Of a stretch of DNA of 11,699 bases, positions 1-5,770 are shown one piece after another. The position numbers and the translations under genes were made by a program. The DNA comes from an uncultured Oscillospiraceae bacterium (GTDB lineage: Bacteria > Bacillota > Clostridia > Oscillospirales > Oscillospiraceae): contig CAKTUT010000039.1 of the NCBI GenBank assembly GCA_934621665.1, forward strand, positions 1-11,699. The letters are read 5' to 3'. Under the pieces are notes generated by a model. It had not been told where the DNA came from and searched no databases. It saw only the letters and a list, made by a program, of their open reading frames with translations. Position 1 is the first letter of the stretch. Every line of letters begins with the position of its first letter.

Positions 1-638
1 ACTTCCGCGTAGGTGAATGCGCCGACATAGCCCATCTTGGCCTCGTCTGCGGTGAACTCACCGTTCTCGATCATCTCGTTGAGCTTCATACCGGCGGCGA
101 CGCCAGCCAGATAACGGCCCTCATAGATGGAGGCGAAAGCGTTGTGGTAGTTGGAAAGGCCCTCGGTGTGTGCCTTGGTGCCGGTGGAGTGGCAGAACTG
201 CACATCGGGGAATTCCTTGGCGGCCTGGATCATGTAATCCTCGTGACCAAAGGAGTCAGCAAAGATGATGTTGCAGCCGTCATCGGCAAGCTCGGCGGCG
301 GTGTTGTAGCATTCCTGACCCTCGGGAATGTTGGTTTTGATTACGTAGTTGGTGATGCCAAGATTTGCACAGGCGGTCTTAGCAGCGTTGATGAAGTTAA
401 GGTCATAGGTGGAATTCTCGTCATGCAGCGTGATAAAACCAACCTTGAAGTCACTTGCGGCGGCAGCAGGTGCGTCGTCAGCGGGAGCTTCCTCGGCGGG
501 AGCGTCCGTTGCGGGGGTGTCAGCGGCAGGTGTGTCATTGGCGGGAGTGTCGGCAGCGGGCGTTTCAGTCTTGGCGGCACAGGCTGCCAGAGAGAGAACC
601 AGCATTGCTGCAAGAAGCAGGGCGATAAGCTTTTTCAT
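1..638 (-). CDS. BMP family (PnrA-like) ABC transporter substrate-binding lipoprotein, partial
   Basis: The N-terminal 212 codons of a minus-strand gene that runs off the left edge. Residues 1-19 form a lipoprotein signal peptide (MKK, hydrophobic core) ending in lipobox LAAC with the lipidated Cys at residue 20. Residues 27-61 are a stalk of seven 5-residue units of the type P-A-x-D/E-T/A. The binding domain starts at about residue 63 (SDFKVGFITLHDENSTYDLN) and continues with features typical of the Bmp/Med/PnrA family, such as IIFADSFGHEDYM and SIYEGRYLAGVAAG. Known members deliver purine nucleosides or related ligands to an ABC importer. The divergent guanine deaminase supports a purine ligand, but that is inference. 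The start is secure: AGGAGG at 647-652 lies 8 nt before the ATG. ATPase and permease genes would be expected beyond the left edge. Confidence 0.9.
   Translation of the reverse strand, partial: MKKLIALLLAAMLVLSLAACAAKTETPAADTPANDTPAADTPATDAPAEEAPADDAPAAAASDFKVGFITLHDENSTYDLNFINAAKTACANLGITNYVIKTNIPEGQECYNTAAELADDGCNIIFADSFGHEDYMIQAAKEFPDVQFCHSTGTKAHTEGLSNYHNAFASIYEGRYLAGVAAGMKLNEMIENGEFTADEAKMGYVGAFTYAE
456..560 (-). repeat. Seven in-frame 15-bp units encoding the lipoprotein stalk
   Basis: Codons 27-61 of the BMP lipoprotein read as seven consecutive 5-residue units: PAADT, PANDT, PAADT, PATDA, PAEEA, PADDA, PAAAA. The DNA units are degenerate but keep a 15-bp period. It probably forms a flexible acidic/proline tether between the lipid anchor and the binding domain. 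Such repeats can change length by slippage or recombination. Confidence 0.8.
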
Positions 639-677
639 GAATTCATCCTCCTAAAAAATTTTGCAAGTCGTACAATT

Positions 678-700
678 TTCTTTCGTTATTGCCGAAAGAA
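678..700 (-). promoter_or_regulatory. Perfect palindrome in the BMP-gene leader
   Basis: Arms TTCTTTCG (678-685) and CGAAAGAA (693-700) are exact complements around a 7-nt centre. The palindrome lies between the candidate -10 box (710-715) and the ribosome binding site (647-652), about where the transcript would start. It could be a repressor operator or a 5'-end RNA hairpin; the sequence alone does not decide. Confidence 0.55.
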
Positions 701-709
701 CTGATTCAT

Positions 710-738
710 ATTTTAATCTATTTTTCACAACTATGCAA
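710..738 (-). promoter_or_regulatory. Candidate sigma-A promoter of the BMP lipoprotein gene
   Basis: On the minus strand, TTGCAT (733-738) and TAAAAT (710-715) are separated by exactly 17 nt. The -10 box matches 5 of 6 consensus positions; the -35 box matches only its TTG. The predicted start falls near 703, leaving a leader of about 65 nt with the palindrome at its beginning and AGGAGG at its end. Confidence 0.55.
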
Positions 739-886
739 TCATTTTTTGAAAAAAATCCGGCAAAATCGGCGCGCAGAATCAACAAATCGCTTCAAAAAAC
801 CTAAAAAATTTTTAGCTTTTTTCACGGCTTGACAATTTTACCAAATCAAACCGGGTACATTTCGGTCACTATCACAACAAAGTGCG

Positions 887-916
887 CTGGCAAATCGCTG
901 CGCGGCGTGATAAAAT
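887..916 (+). promoter_or_regulatory. Candidate promoter of guanine deaminase gene
   Basis: CTGGCA (887-892) and TAAAAT (911-916) are 18 nt apart and point toward the deaminase gene. The -35 is weak (4 of 6). A consensus TTGACA lies upstream at 829-834 but has no -10 box at a normal distance (the nearest, TACATT at 856-861, is 21 nt away). The exact promoter is therefore uncertain. An AT-rich near-palindrome, CTAAAAA/TTTTTAG, lies at 801-815. I see no purine-riboswitch core in 639-985. Confidence 0.35.
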
Positions 917-921
917 AAAGC

Positions 922-950
922 TACGGCAAATGCCGTTCGGCATTGCTGTA
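922..950 (+). promoter_or_regulatory. Leader hairpin before guanine deaminase
   Basis: TACGGC (922-927), a single bulged A (928), then AATGCC (929-934), loop GTTC (935-938), GGCATT (939-944) and GCTGTA (945-950). This gives a 12-bp stem with one bulge and one G-U pair. It starts 6 nt after the candidate -10 box and ends 21 nt before the ribosome binding site. No T-run follows, so it is not an intrinsic terminator. A 5'-end stabiliser or regulatory hairpin is likelier. Confidence 0.5.
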
Positions 951-971
951 CCGGGCACAAAATCCGCAAAA

Positions 972-976
972 AGGAG
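972..976 (+). promoter_or_regulatory. Ribosome binding site selecting a TTG start
   Basis: AGGAG, within a run AAAAAGGAG, lies 9 nt before the TTG at 986-988. The first in-frame ATG (1031) has no comparable site. The TTG start also keeps the N-terminal beta segment expected of amidohydrolases. Confidence 0.7.
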
Positions 977-985
977 CGTTCGGCT

Positions 986-2263
986 TTGAAAAATACAGTG
1001 ATAAAGGGTGACCTCTGCTTCAGCCGTTCGATGGACGAGCTTACCATCATTGAAAACGGGTATCTGGCAATTGAAAACGGCGTGTGCGTGGATGTTGGTG
1101 TTTATGACGCGCTGCCGTCGCGCTTTGCCGCGTGGGAGTTGGCCGACTATACGGGAAAGCTGGTCGTGCCGGGCATGACCGATCTGCACGTGCACGCGCC
1201 GCAGTTTTCGTTCCGCGGCCTTGGCATGGATATGGAGCTTCTGGAGTGGCTCAATACCTACACATTTCCCGAGGAGTCAAAATACCGCGATCTGGACTAT
1301 GCCGCCAAGGCCTACGGCAACTTTGTGAATCACCTGCTGCACAGCACCACCACGCGCGCATGCGTGTTTGCCACGGTGCACGTCCCGGCAACGCTGCTGC
1401 TTATGCGCCTGTTGGAGGACAGCGGCCTGCACGCCTATGTCGGCAAGGTCAATATGAACCGCAGCAGCCCTGCTTATTTGCAGGAGGTTTCCACGAATCA
1501 GTCGATTCGCGATACCGAGCGCTGGCTGCACCAGTCGATGGGCGCATTCCACCACGTCAAGCCCATCCTCACGCCGCGCTTTATCCCCTCGTGTACCGAC
1601 GACCTGATGTATGCGCTGCGCGACGTGCGCGAAAAATACAATTTGCCGGTGCAGAGTCACCTGTCCGAGAATTTCGGCGAGATTGCGTGGGTGCAGGAGC
1701 TTTGCCCGCGCTCCAAATTCTACGGCGATGCCTATGACCAGTTTGGAATGTTCGGCGGCGGTTATCCGTGTATTATGGCGCATTGTGTGCATTCAAATGA
1801 GGCAGAGCAGGAACTGATCAAAAAGAACGGCGTATTTATTGCGCATTCGCCAGAGTCCAATATCAATCTATCCTCTGGTGTAGCGCCGGTGAACAAGTTT
1901 CTGGATAACGGCCTGCATGTCGGTCTTGCAAGTGATGTGGCAGGGGGCAGTCATGAGAGTCTGCTGCGCGCCATGATGCACGCCATTCAGGCGTCCAAGC
2001 TTCGCTGGCGGCTGCTTGATCAGTCTGTCCCGGCGCTGTCGTTTGAGCGAGCGTTCTATCTTGCGACGATGGGCGGCGGTGCGTTCTTTGGAAACGTCGG
2101 CACGTTCCAGCCCGGCTATGAGGCCGATGCGGTCGTCATTGACGACGCGTCGCTTGATCATCCGCAGAAGCTGTCGGTTCGCGCGCGCATGGAGCGGGCG
2201 GTCTATCTGGCCGACGACCGGAATATCGCGGCAAAGTATGTCGCGGGCGAAAAAATCCTGTAA
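986..2263 (+). CDS. guaD: Guanine deaminase (amidohydrolase family)
   Basis: A 425-residue zinc amidohydrolase that hydrolyses guanine to xanthine plus ammonia in the cytoplasm. Visible family features are the metal motif HVHAPQ (H68, H70), the guanine deaminase block GLGMDMELLEWLNTYTFPEE (78-97), TPRF (196-199), the metal-ligand segment QSHLSEN (H225), AHCVHS (H266) and ASDVAGG with catalytic/metal Asp317. Length matches the family (about 420-450). The start is TTG with a strong ribosome binding site; a later ATG at codon 16 would cut into the N-terminal subdomain. It is divergent from a BMP lipoprotein gene, which fits a locus for taking up and degrading purines. No frameshift or missing catalytic residue is visible. 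Confidence 0.95.
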   Translation: MKNTVIKGDLCFSRSMDELTIIENGYLAIENGVCVDVGVYDALPSRFAAWELADYTGKLVVPGMTDLHVHAPQFSFRGLGMDMELLEWLNTYTFPEESKYRDLDYAAKAYGNFVNHLLHSTTTRACVFATVHVPATLLLMRLLEDSGLHAYVGKVNMNRSSPAYLQEVSTNQSIRDTERWLHQSMGAFHHVKPILTPRFIPSCTDDLMYALRDVREKYNLPVQSHLSENFGEIAWVQELCPRSKFYGDAYDQFGMFGGGYPCIMAHCVHSNEAEQELIKKNGVFIAHSPESNINLSSGVAPVNKFLDNGLHVGLASDVAGGSHESLLRAMMHAIQASKLRWRLLDQSVPALSFERAFYLATMGGGAFFGNVGTFQPGYEADAVVIDDASLDHPQKLSVRARMERAVYLADDRNIAAKYVAGEKIL

Positions 2264-2277
2264 GTGCTTGCGAAACG

Positions 2278-2306
2278 TTGACAAAAATGGATTGCCTGTG
2301 TATAAT
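2278..2306 (+). promoter_or_regulatory. Consensus sigma-A promoter of queT
   Basis: TTGACA (2278-2283), a 17-nt spacer and TATAAT (2301-2306) match both consensus hexamers exactly at the optimal distance. Transcription should start near 2313, giving a leader of about 166 nt before the queT ATG. The -10 hexamer lies in the loop of the palindrome at 2285-2323. Confidence 0.85.
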
Positions 2307-2323
2307 GCACAGGCAATCCATTT
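2285..2323. terminator. Long palindrome after guaD, overlapping the queT promoter
   Basis: Arms 2285-2300 and 2308-2323 are perfectly complementary (16 bp including the A/T ends) around the 7-nt loop TATAATG. In read-through RNA from guaD this folds into a strong stem followed by only three U before GCG, so it is a weak plus-strand terminator. Read on the minus strand it is followed by five U. RNA made from the embedded promoter contains only the right arm, so the hairpin forms only in upstream transcripts. Confidence 0.6.
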
Positions 2324-2344
2324 GCGCTGAATTGCGCAGACAGT

Positions 2345-2454
2345 TCGTAACCATCCTGTCTTAAAACAAAACTAGGGAACTGGGGCAGATATCCCGCGGC
2401 AACTTGTGGCAGCTGCGGAGGTTTGCCGGATGGACGCTTTGGCGTCCATTTTTT
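2345..2454 (+). ncRNA. Probable preQ1 riboswitch leader of queT (class III suspected)
   Basis: The leader of a queuosine-precursor transporter gene, ending in an intrinsic terminator. Pairings that can be read: GGGA (2375-2378) with TCCC (2392-2395), whose loop offers GCAG (2385-2388) to CTGC (2413-2416), a pseudoknot with a small insert between. Alternatives that compete are GGCAA (2398-2402) with TTGCC (2423-2427), and CCATCC (2351-2356) with GGATGG (2428-2433), which would break the terminator's left arm. preQ1 riboswitches are known to control queT. Class III, an HLout pseudoknot, is known from Faecalibacterium and relatives. I see no class I or II core. The class is inference from layout and presumed taxonomy, not from a checked consensus. 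Confidence 0.6.
2430..2454 (+). terminator. Intrinsic terminator in the queT leader
   Basis: ATGGACGC (2430-2437), loop TTTG, GCGTCCAT (2442-2449), then a run of T through 2454. It lies 24 nt before the queT start and before its ribosome binding site (AAAGGA, 2464-2469), so it must be an attenuator controlling queT and not an end-of-gene signal. Confidence 0.85.
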
Positions 2455-2478
2455 GTTCCGCAGAAAGGAAACAAAATC

Positions 2479-2982
2479 ATGAAAAAACTGACCACAAAGC
2501 AAATCGCGCTCAGCGGCGTTGTCGCAGGACTCTACGCCGCGATCACCATTCTGACGGCCTCGTTTGCCTATGGCAACATTCAGTTCCGCATCGCTGACGC
2601 GATGTGTCTGCTGGTGTGCATCGAGCCGAGTCTGACCATCGGTCTGACGCTGGGATGCCTGATTGCAAACATCTTTTCCACAGTATCGGTGCTGGATATT
2701 GTCATCGGCACGGCAGCAACGCTGCTTGGCTGCCTGCTGACGATTCAGGTGAAGAAAACGTGGATACTGCCGATTCCGACGATCCTGGCAAATGCCGTTA
2801 TGGTCGGTGCGATGCTGGCGTTTGTGTATACGCCGGAGTCGTTCTGGCAGGGCTTTGCGATTATGGGCGCGGAGGTTGCCGCGGGCGAGATCGTGGTGCT
2901 GTATCTGCTGGGCGTGCCACTGTATCTGACCATGAAGAAAACCGGCCTGATTGGCCGGCTGCTGCGTGAGCGGAACGGATAA
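2479..2982 (+). CDS. queT: QueT family queuosine-precursor transporter
   Basis: A 167-residue, very hydrophobic membrane protein with about five membrane segments. It begins MKKLTTKQIALSGVVAGLYA and has the family segments FAYGNIQFRIADAM (about 33-46) and LGCLIANIFS (about 61-70). QueT proteins are the substrate-binding (S) type component of ECF-like uptake systems for preQ1 or related queuine precursors used in tRNA modification; the energising module is normally encoded elsewhere. The ATG at 2479 follows AAAGGA at about 9 nt. An in-frame TTG at 2404 would place the start inside the leader RNA and is rejected. Control is expected through the attenuator just upstream. Confidence 0.9.
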   Translation: MKKLTTKQIALSGVVAGLYAAITILTASFAYGNIQFRIADAMCLLVCIEPSLTIGLTLGCLIANIFSTVSVLDIVIGTAATLLGCLLTIQVKKTWILPIPTILANAVMVGAMLAFVYTPESFWQGFAIMGAEVAAGEIVVLYLLGVPLYLTMKKTGLIGRLLRERNG

Positions 2983-2994
2983 AAAGCGGCATCA

Positions 2995-3030
2995 AGCGGC
3001 CTCGGCGTTCATCTGAACGCCGAGGCCGCT
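2995..3030. terminator. GC-rich 16-bp hairpin after queT
   Basis: Arms 2995-3010 and 3015-3030 are perfectly complementary around the loop ATCT. It begins 12 nt after the queT stop. The following bases, GTGCGTATAATTT, give no proper U-run. It therefore acts either as an imperfect terminator or as a 3'-end stabiliser. Its last 6 bases are shared with the dispersed repeat copy that follows. Confidence 0.6.
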
Positions 3031-3180
3031 GTGCGTATAATTTGTGCGCGAATCGCGCACAAATTCCGCACTTGCATCACGTAGTGTGTTTTGTCCGACG
3101 TACACGCCGCCGGACAAAACGAATTGATACTTTATTCCGCCGTGCGCGGCGGAACGCTGCGAGGTTTTTCGACAGGCCGC
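3025..3180 (+). repeat. Dispersed multi-hairpin element, copy 1
   Basis: A 156-bp element whose second copy is inverted at 11521-11676, with about 140 of 156 positions identical and no gaps. Foldable units are 3039-3065 (12-bp arms, loop AAT), 3067-3088 (short stem CACT/AGTG extended by a G-U), 3088-3120 (GTTTTGTCCG with CGGACAAAAC) and 3135-3154 (TTCCGCCG, loop TGCG, CGGCGGAA). It fills the gap between the convergent queT and HAD genes. An arginine-rich open frame passes through it but looks spurious. It resembles palindromic intergenic repeats of the REP/BIME/ERIC kind; the family is not identified. Confidence 0.9.
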
Positions 3181-3189
3181 TTCCTATGT

Positions 3190-3981
3190 TCAAATGTTCA
3201 GTGCAGTGCCGTTTGGAATGTCGCCGACACCGTTCAAAACGATGCGCGGGCGATAGGGGAATTTCCGAATTTCACTGCGGCTGGTCACACCGGACAGGAC
3301 AAGCACGGTGTCAAGACCCGTTTCAATACCTGCAACCATATCGGTGTCCATCCGGTCGCCAATCATGACTGCGTCCTCGGAATGAACGTCAAGGATGCGC
3401 AGACCGGTACGCATCATCAGCGGGTTTGGTTTGCCGACAAAATAGGCCGACTGGCCTGTCGCCATTTCAACCGGCGCAATCATGGCACGGCAGGCGGGCG
3501 CAATGCCGTCCTCAGTTGGGCCGGTCAGGTCGCTGTTGGTGCCGATCAGGCGCGCGCCGCGGTTGACCAGCCGGACTGCTTTCAGAATATTTTCATAGTT
3601 ATAGGTGTTGCCCTCACCCATGATCACATAGTCCGGATCAACGTCGTTCATGGTGATACCGGCGTCATGCAGCGCCATAATCAGACCCGCGCCGCCGATG
3701 ACATAGGCGCTTCCGCCAGGGCATTGGCTGCTGATAAATTTGGCCGTGGCGAGCGCGCTGGTATAAAAGTGCCGTTCGTCAACCTCCAGACCCATGCGCG
3801 CAAGCTTCTGCTGAAGCTCTTTCGGCGAACGTTCAGATGAGTTCGTCAGGAACAGAAAGTTTTTCTTTTCACGGTAGAGCCAGTCAACAAATTCCTTAAC
3901 GCCCGGCAGAAGCCGGTTGCCATGATAGATGACGCCATCCATATCGCAGATAAAGCCCTGCTTGCTTCTGAGTTGTTCCAT
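3190..3981 (-). CDS. HAD-IIA family phosphatase (NagD-like)
   Basis: A 263-residue cytoplasmic HAD-superfamily hydrolase. Motif I is DMDGVIYHG (nucleophile D13, acid/base D15), motif II LTNSS (46-48), motif III Lys184 in VGKPNP, motif IV MIGDRMDTD (D209, D214). The insertion between about 85 and 175 is the C2-type cap of subfamily IIA (NagD, p-nitrophenyl phosphatase, phosphoglycolate phosphatase types). The exact substrate cannot be read from sequence. The start at 3981 has GGAGG (3988-3992) 6 nt upstream; a longer frame would run back through the operon terminator into phoR and is rejected. It follows the pho-pst operon on the same strand but is separated by a terminator, so it is probably a separate unit. 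A role in phosphate recycling is only suggested by position. Confidence 0.92.
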   Translation of the reverse strand: MEQLRSKQGFICDMDGVIYHGNRLLPGVKEFVDWLYREKKNFLFLTNSSERSPKELQQKLARMGLEVDERHFYTSALATAKFISSQCPGGSAYVIGGAGLIMALHDAGITMNDVDPDYVIMGEGNTYNYENILKAVRLVNRGARLIGTNSDLTGPTEDGIAPACRAMIAPVEMATGQSAYFVGKPNPLMMRTGLRILDVHSEDAVMIGDRMDTDMVAGIETGLDTVLVLSGVTSRSEIRKFPYRPRIVLNGVGDIPNGTALNI

Positions 3982-4018
3982 GCGGTTCCTCCGTTTGGTT
4001 ATTCTTTTTCTATCACCT

Positions 4019-4024
4019 ATCATA
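4019..4024 (-). promoter_or_regulatory. Candidate -10 box for the HAD phosphatase gene
   Basis: TATGAT on the minus strand, 38 nt before the HAD start and downstream of the operon terminator. The bases 17 nt further upstream (TTTTGC) are a poor -35 match, so this is a weak call. Confidence 0.3.
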
Positions 4025-4071
4025 CCGCTTTTTTTAGAAAAGCAAAAGCCCCCAAGTGAAAAGATAAAGTT

Positions 4072-4107
4072 AAAAAATGCGTTCGGAGCGAGCTCCGGAC
4101 GCATTTT
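4072..4107 (-). terminator. Intrinsic terminator of the pst-pho operon
   Basis: On the minus strand, shortly after the phoR stop, a stem of about 14 bp (with one C-A mismatch) closes on a small loop inside GGAGCTCGCTCC and is followed by six T. This ends the transcript before the HAD gene. Confidence 0.8.
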
Positions 4108-4114
4108 ATTTTGC

Positions 4115-5770
4115 TTATCCGAGAGGGAGCGTGACCTGCATGGTTGTTCCCTTACCGGGGACGCTTTCCAGCGTAATCCGGCCGCCAAGGTCGGACACAG
4201 CGTGCTTGGCGATGGAAAGGCCAAGGCCTGTTCCGCCTGACTGGCGCGAATGGCTCTTATCCACGCGGTAGAAGCGTTCAAATACGCGCGCCTGATGCTC
4301 CGGCGGAATACCAACGCCCGTGTCGGCCACGCGGATAACCGCATCAGCGCCCTGTTTTGCGACGTCGATGGTGACGCTGCCGCCGTCCACATTATATTTG
4401 ATGGCGTTGTCGCAGAGATTGTACACTGCTTCGCTGACCAGACGGCGGACGCTCTGGATGCAAAGCGGCACGCCGGTTACCTCGATGCGGATGTGACGCG
4501 CGTCGGCGGCGGGACGCAGCTGCGCGGCGGTCTCCTCGGCAACAGCATACAGATCAACCGTATCAAATGGCATTTCGCCGCCCTCGTCCAGCTGGGACAG
4601 GCGGATGATGTCGTCAATCAGCGTGACAAGGCGCGCGGCCTCGGCGCGGATGTGGCCGACAAAGCGCGGCATATCCTCAGACTTTACAAGACCGTTTTCA
4701 ATCAGCTCTGCGCTTCCCATGATGGATTGCAGCGGCGTTTTCAGCTCGTGCGACACATTTGCCGTGAACTCGCGGCGGCTGCGCTCGGCGTCAAGCTGCT
4801 CGGTTGCGTCAAAAGCCAGCAGTACTGCGCCAATAACGGCGCCGTCAGAGGCGATGCGGCTGATGTCCAGCTGGAACTCGCGCTCACCGCGCGTAAGATA
4901 GATGCGGCTGTAGCCGTTTTCAAACGCGTTTTTGATGGCGCGGCTGACCTCCGGGCTGCGCTCCACGGTCAAAAAGTCCTGCTGCACGCAGCTGTGATCG
5001 GCGGCAAACAGCCGCTCGGCGGCGGGATTGATGTTCAAAATGATGCCCTTTTCGTTCAGCAGGACAAGACCCTCGCTCATGTTGGAGGTGATCTGCGTGA
5101 ACTCATCGTTTTTGCGGCGCAGCCGACGCACCTGCTCGTCAATCTGGCGGCGCTGCTGGCTGATGCGCGTCAGAAGCGGCGCAAGCTCCTCATAAGTGTC
5201 ATTGTCCAGCGGATGCTCCAAATCAATCTGGTTGAGCGGCGCGACGATGTGCTTTGAAATGCTGCTTGCCAGAACCGCCGCCAGAATCAGCGCCGCCAGC
5301 AGCACCACCAGCAGCGGCTGGAGCATACCAAGCACGAGCGTTGCAAGCGTGGCCCGGCTGACCGAGATACGCAGGACGCTGCCGTCGTCCAGACGCACGG
5401 CACGGTAGATAGTCTTTTCCAGAAGCGTAGCGGAATAACGTGAGCTGCTGCCAGTGCCGTTTTGCAGAGCCTGACGGATTTCCTCGCGCTCGGCGTGGTT
5501 TTCCATCTGTGCGGCGTCCGCCTGCGTGTCATATAGAACCGTGCCGTCAGCGGCAACCCATGTCAGACGGTAGTGGTTTGAGGCGAGCGCGGCAAGATAG
5601 TCTTTACCGCTCGATTCTACGCCGCCCGCGGCAAGCGAAAGCTCATCGGTCAGCTGGTTTTCCTGCACGGTGGCAAAATAATCGTAAAAGCAGCCGGCGA
5701 TGATGACCAGCGCCGCCAGCAGAACCGCCAGCATGGCGGCCATCATGGATTTGAAAATTTTATGTGTCAT
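4115..5770 (-). CDS. phoR: Phosphate-regulon sensor histidine kinase PhoR
   Basis: A 551-residue membrane histidine kinase. Segments in order: membrane helix about 8-29; extracytoplasmic domain about 30-145; membrane helix about 147-170; degenerate HAMP-like linker and coiled coil about 171-225; PAS domain about 226-325; dimerisation/phosphotransfer domain with FTANVSHELKTPL (phospho-acceptor His341); ATPase domain with N box NLCDNAIKY (451-459), G1 DTGVGIP (483-489), F box FERFYRV (497-503) and G2 GGTGLGLSI (512-520). It should autophosphorylate and pass phosphate to the PhoB regulator when phosphate is short. Its ATG overlaps the phoB stop by 4 nt, so the pair is translationally coupled. 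It is last in the operon. Identity as PhoR rests on architecture plus context. Confidence 0.93.
   Translation of the reverse strand: MTHKIFKSMMAAMLAVLLAALVIIAGCFYDYFATVQENQLTDELSLAAGGVESSGKDYLAALASNHYRLTWVAADGTVLYDTQADAAQMENHAEREEIRQALQNGTGSSSRYSATLLEKTIYRAVRLDDGSVLRISVSRATLATLVLGMLQPLLVVLLAALILAAVLASSISKHIVAPLNQIDLEHPLDNDTYEELAPLLTRISQQRRQIDEQVRRLRRKNDEFTQITSNMSEGLVLLNEKGIILNINPAAERLFAADHSCVQQDFLTVERSPEVSRAIKNAFENGYSRIYLTRGEREFQLDISRIASDGAVIGAVLLAFDATEQLDAERSRREFTANVSHELKTPLQSIMGSAELIENGLVKSEDMPRFVGHIRAEAARLVTLIDDIIRLSQLDEGGEMPFDTVDLYAVAEETAAQLRPAADARHIRIEVTGVPLCIQSVRRLVSEAVYNLCDNAIKYNVDGGSVTIDVAKQGADAVIRVADTGVGIPPEHQARVFERFYRVDKSHSRQSGGTGLGLSIAKHAVSDLGGRITLESVPGKGTTMQVTLPLG

Noticed and set aside
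144..704. 186-codon plus-strand frame at the left end
   Set aside because: Antisense to the BMP lipoprotein gene; Gly/Val/Ser-rich shadow of its stalk repeat and signal peptide.
639..985. Purine riboswitch upstream of guaD or the BMP gene
   Set aside because: I looked for the conserved purine aptamer junction and loops on both strands and did not see them.
1132..1737. 201-codon plus-strand frame inside guaD
   Set aside because: Out-of-frame shadow of the deaminase gene with biased composition and no family signature.
2404..2478. Upstream TTG start for queT
   Set aside because: It would translate through the terminator hairpin and leader. The ATG at 2479 has its own ribosome binding site and gives the usual family length.
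3042..3368. Arginine-rich open frame through repeat copy 1, with a matching frame in copy 2 (11471-11692)
   Set aside because: The similarity of the two translations follows from the shared DNA repeat. The frames run through hairpins, lack convincing ribosome binding sites and extend antisense into a real gene or out of the element.
3982..4392. N-terminal extension of the HAD phosphatase to 4392
   Set aside because: It would cross the operon terminator and overlap the end of phoR; the ATG at 3981 has a good ribosome binding site and starts just before the DxD motif.
4250..5257. 335-codon plus-strand frame
   Set aside because: Lies wholly antisense to phoR, whose motifs are complete; long open antisense frames are common in GC-rich coding DNA.
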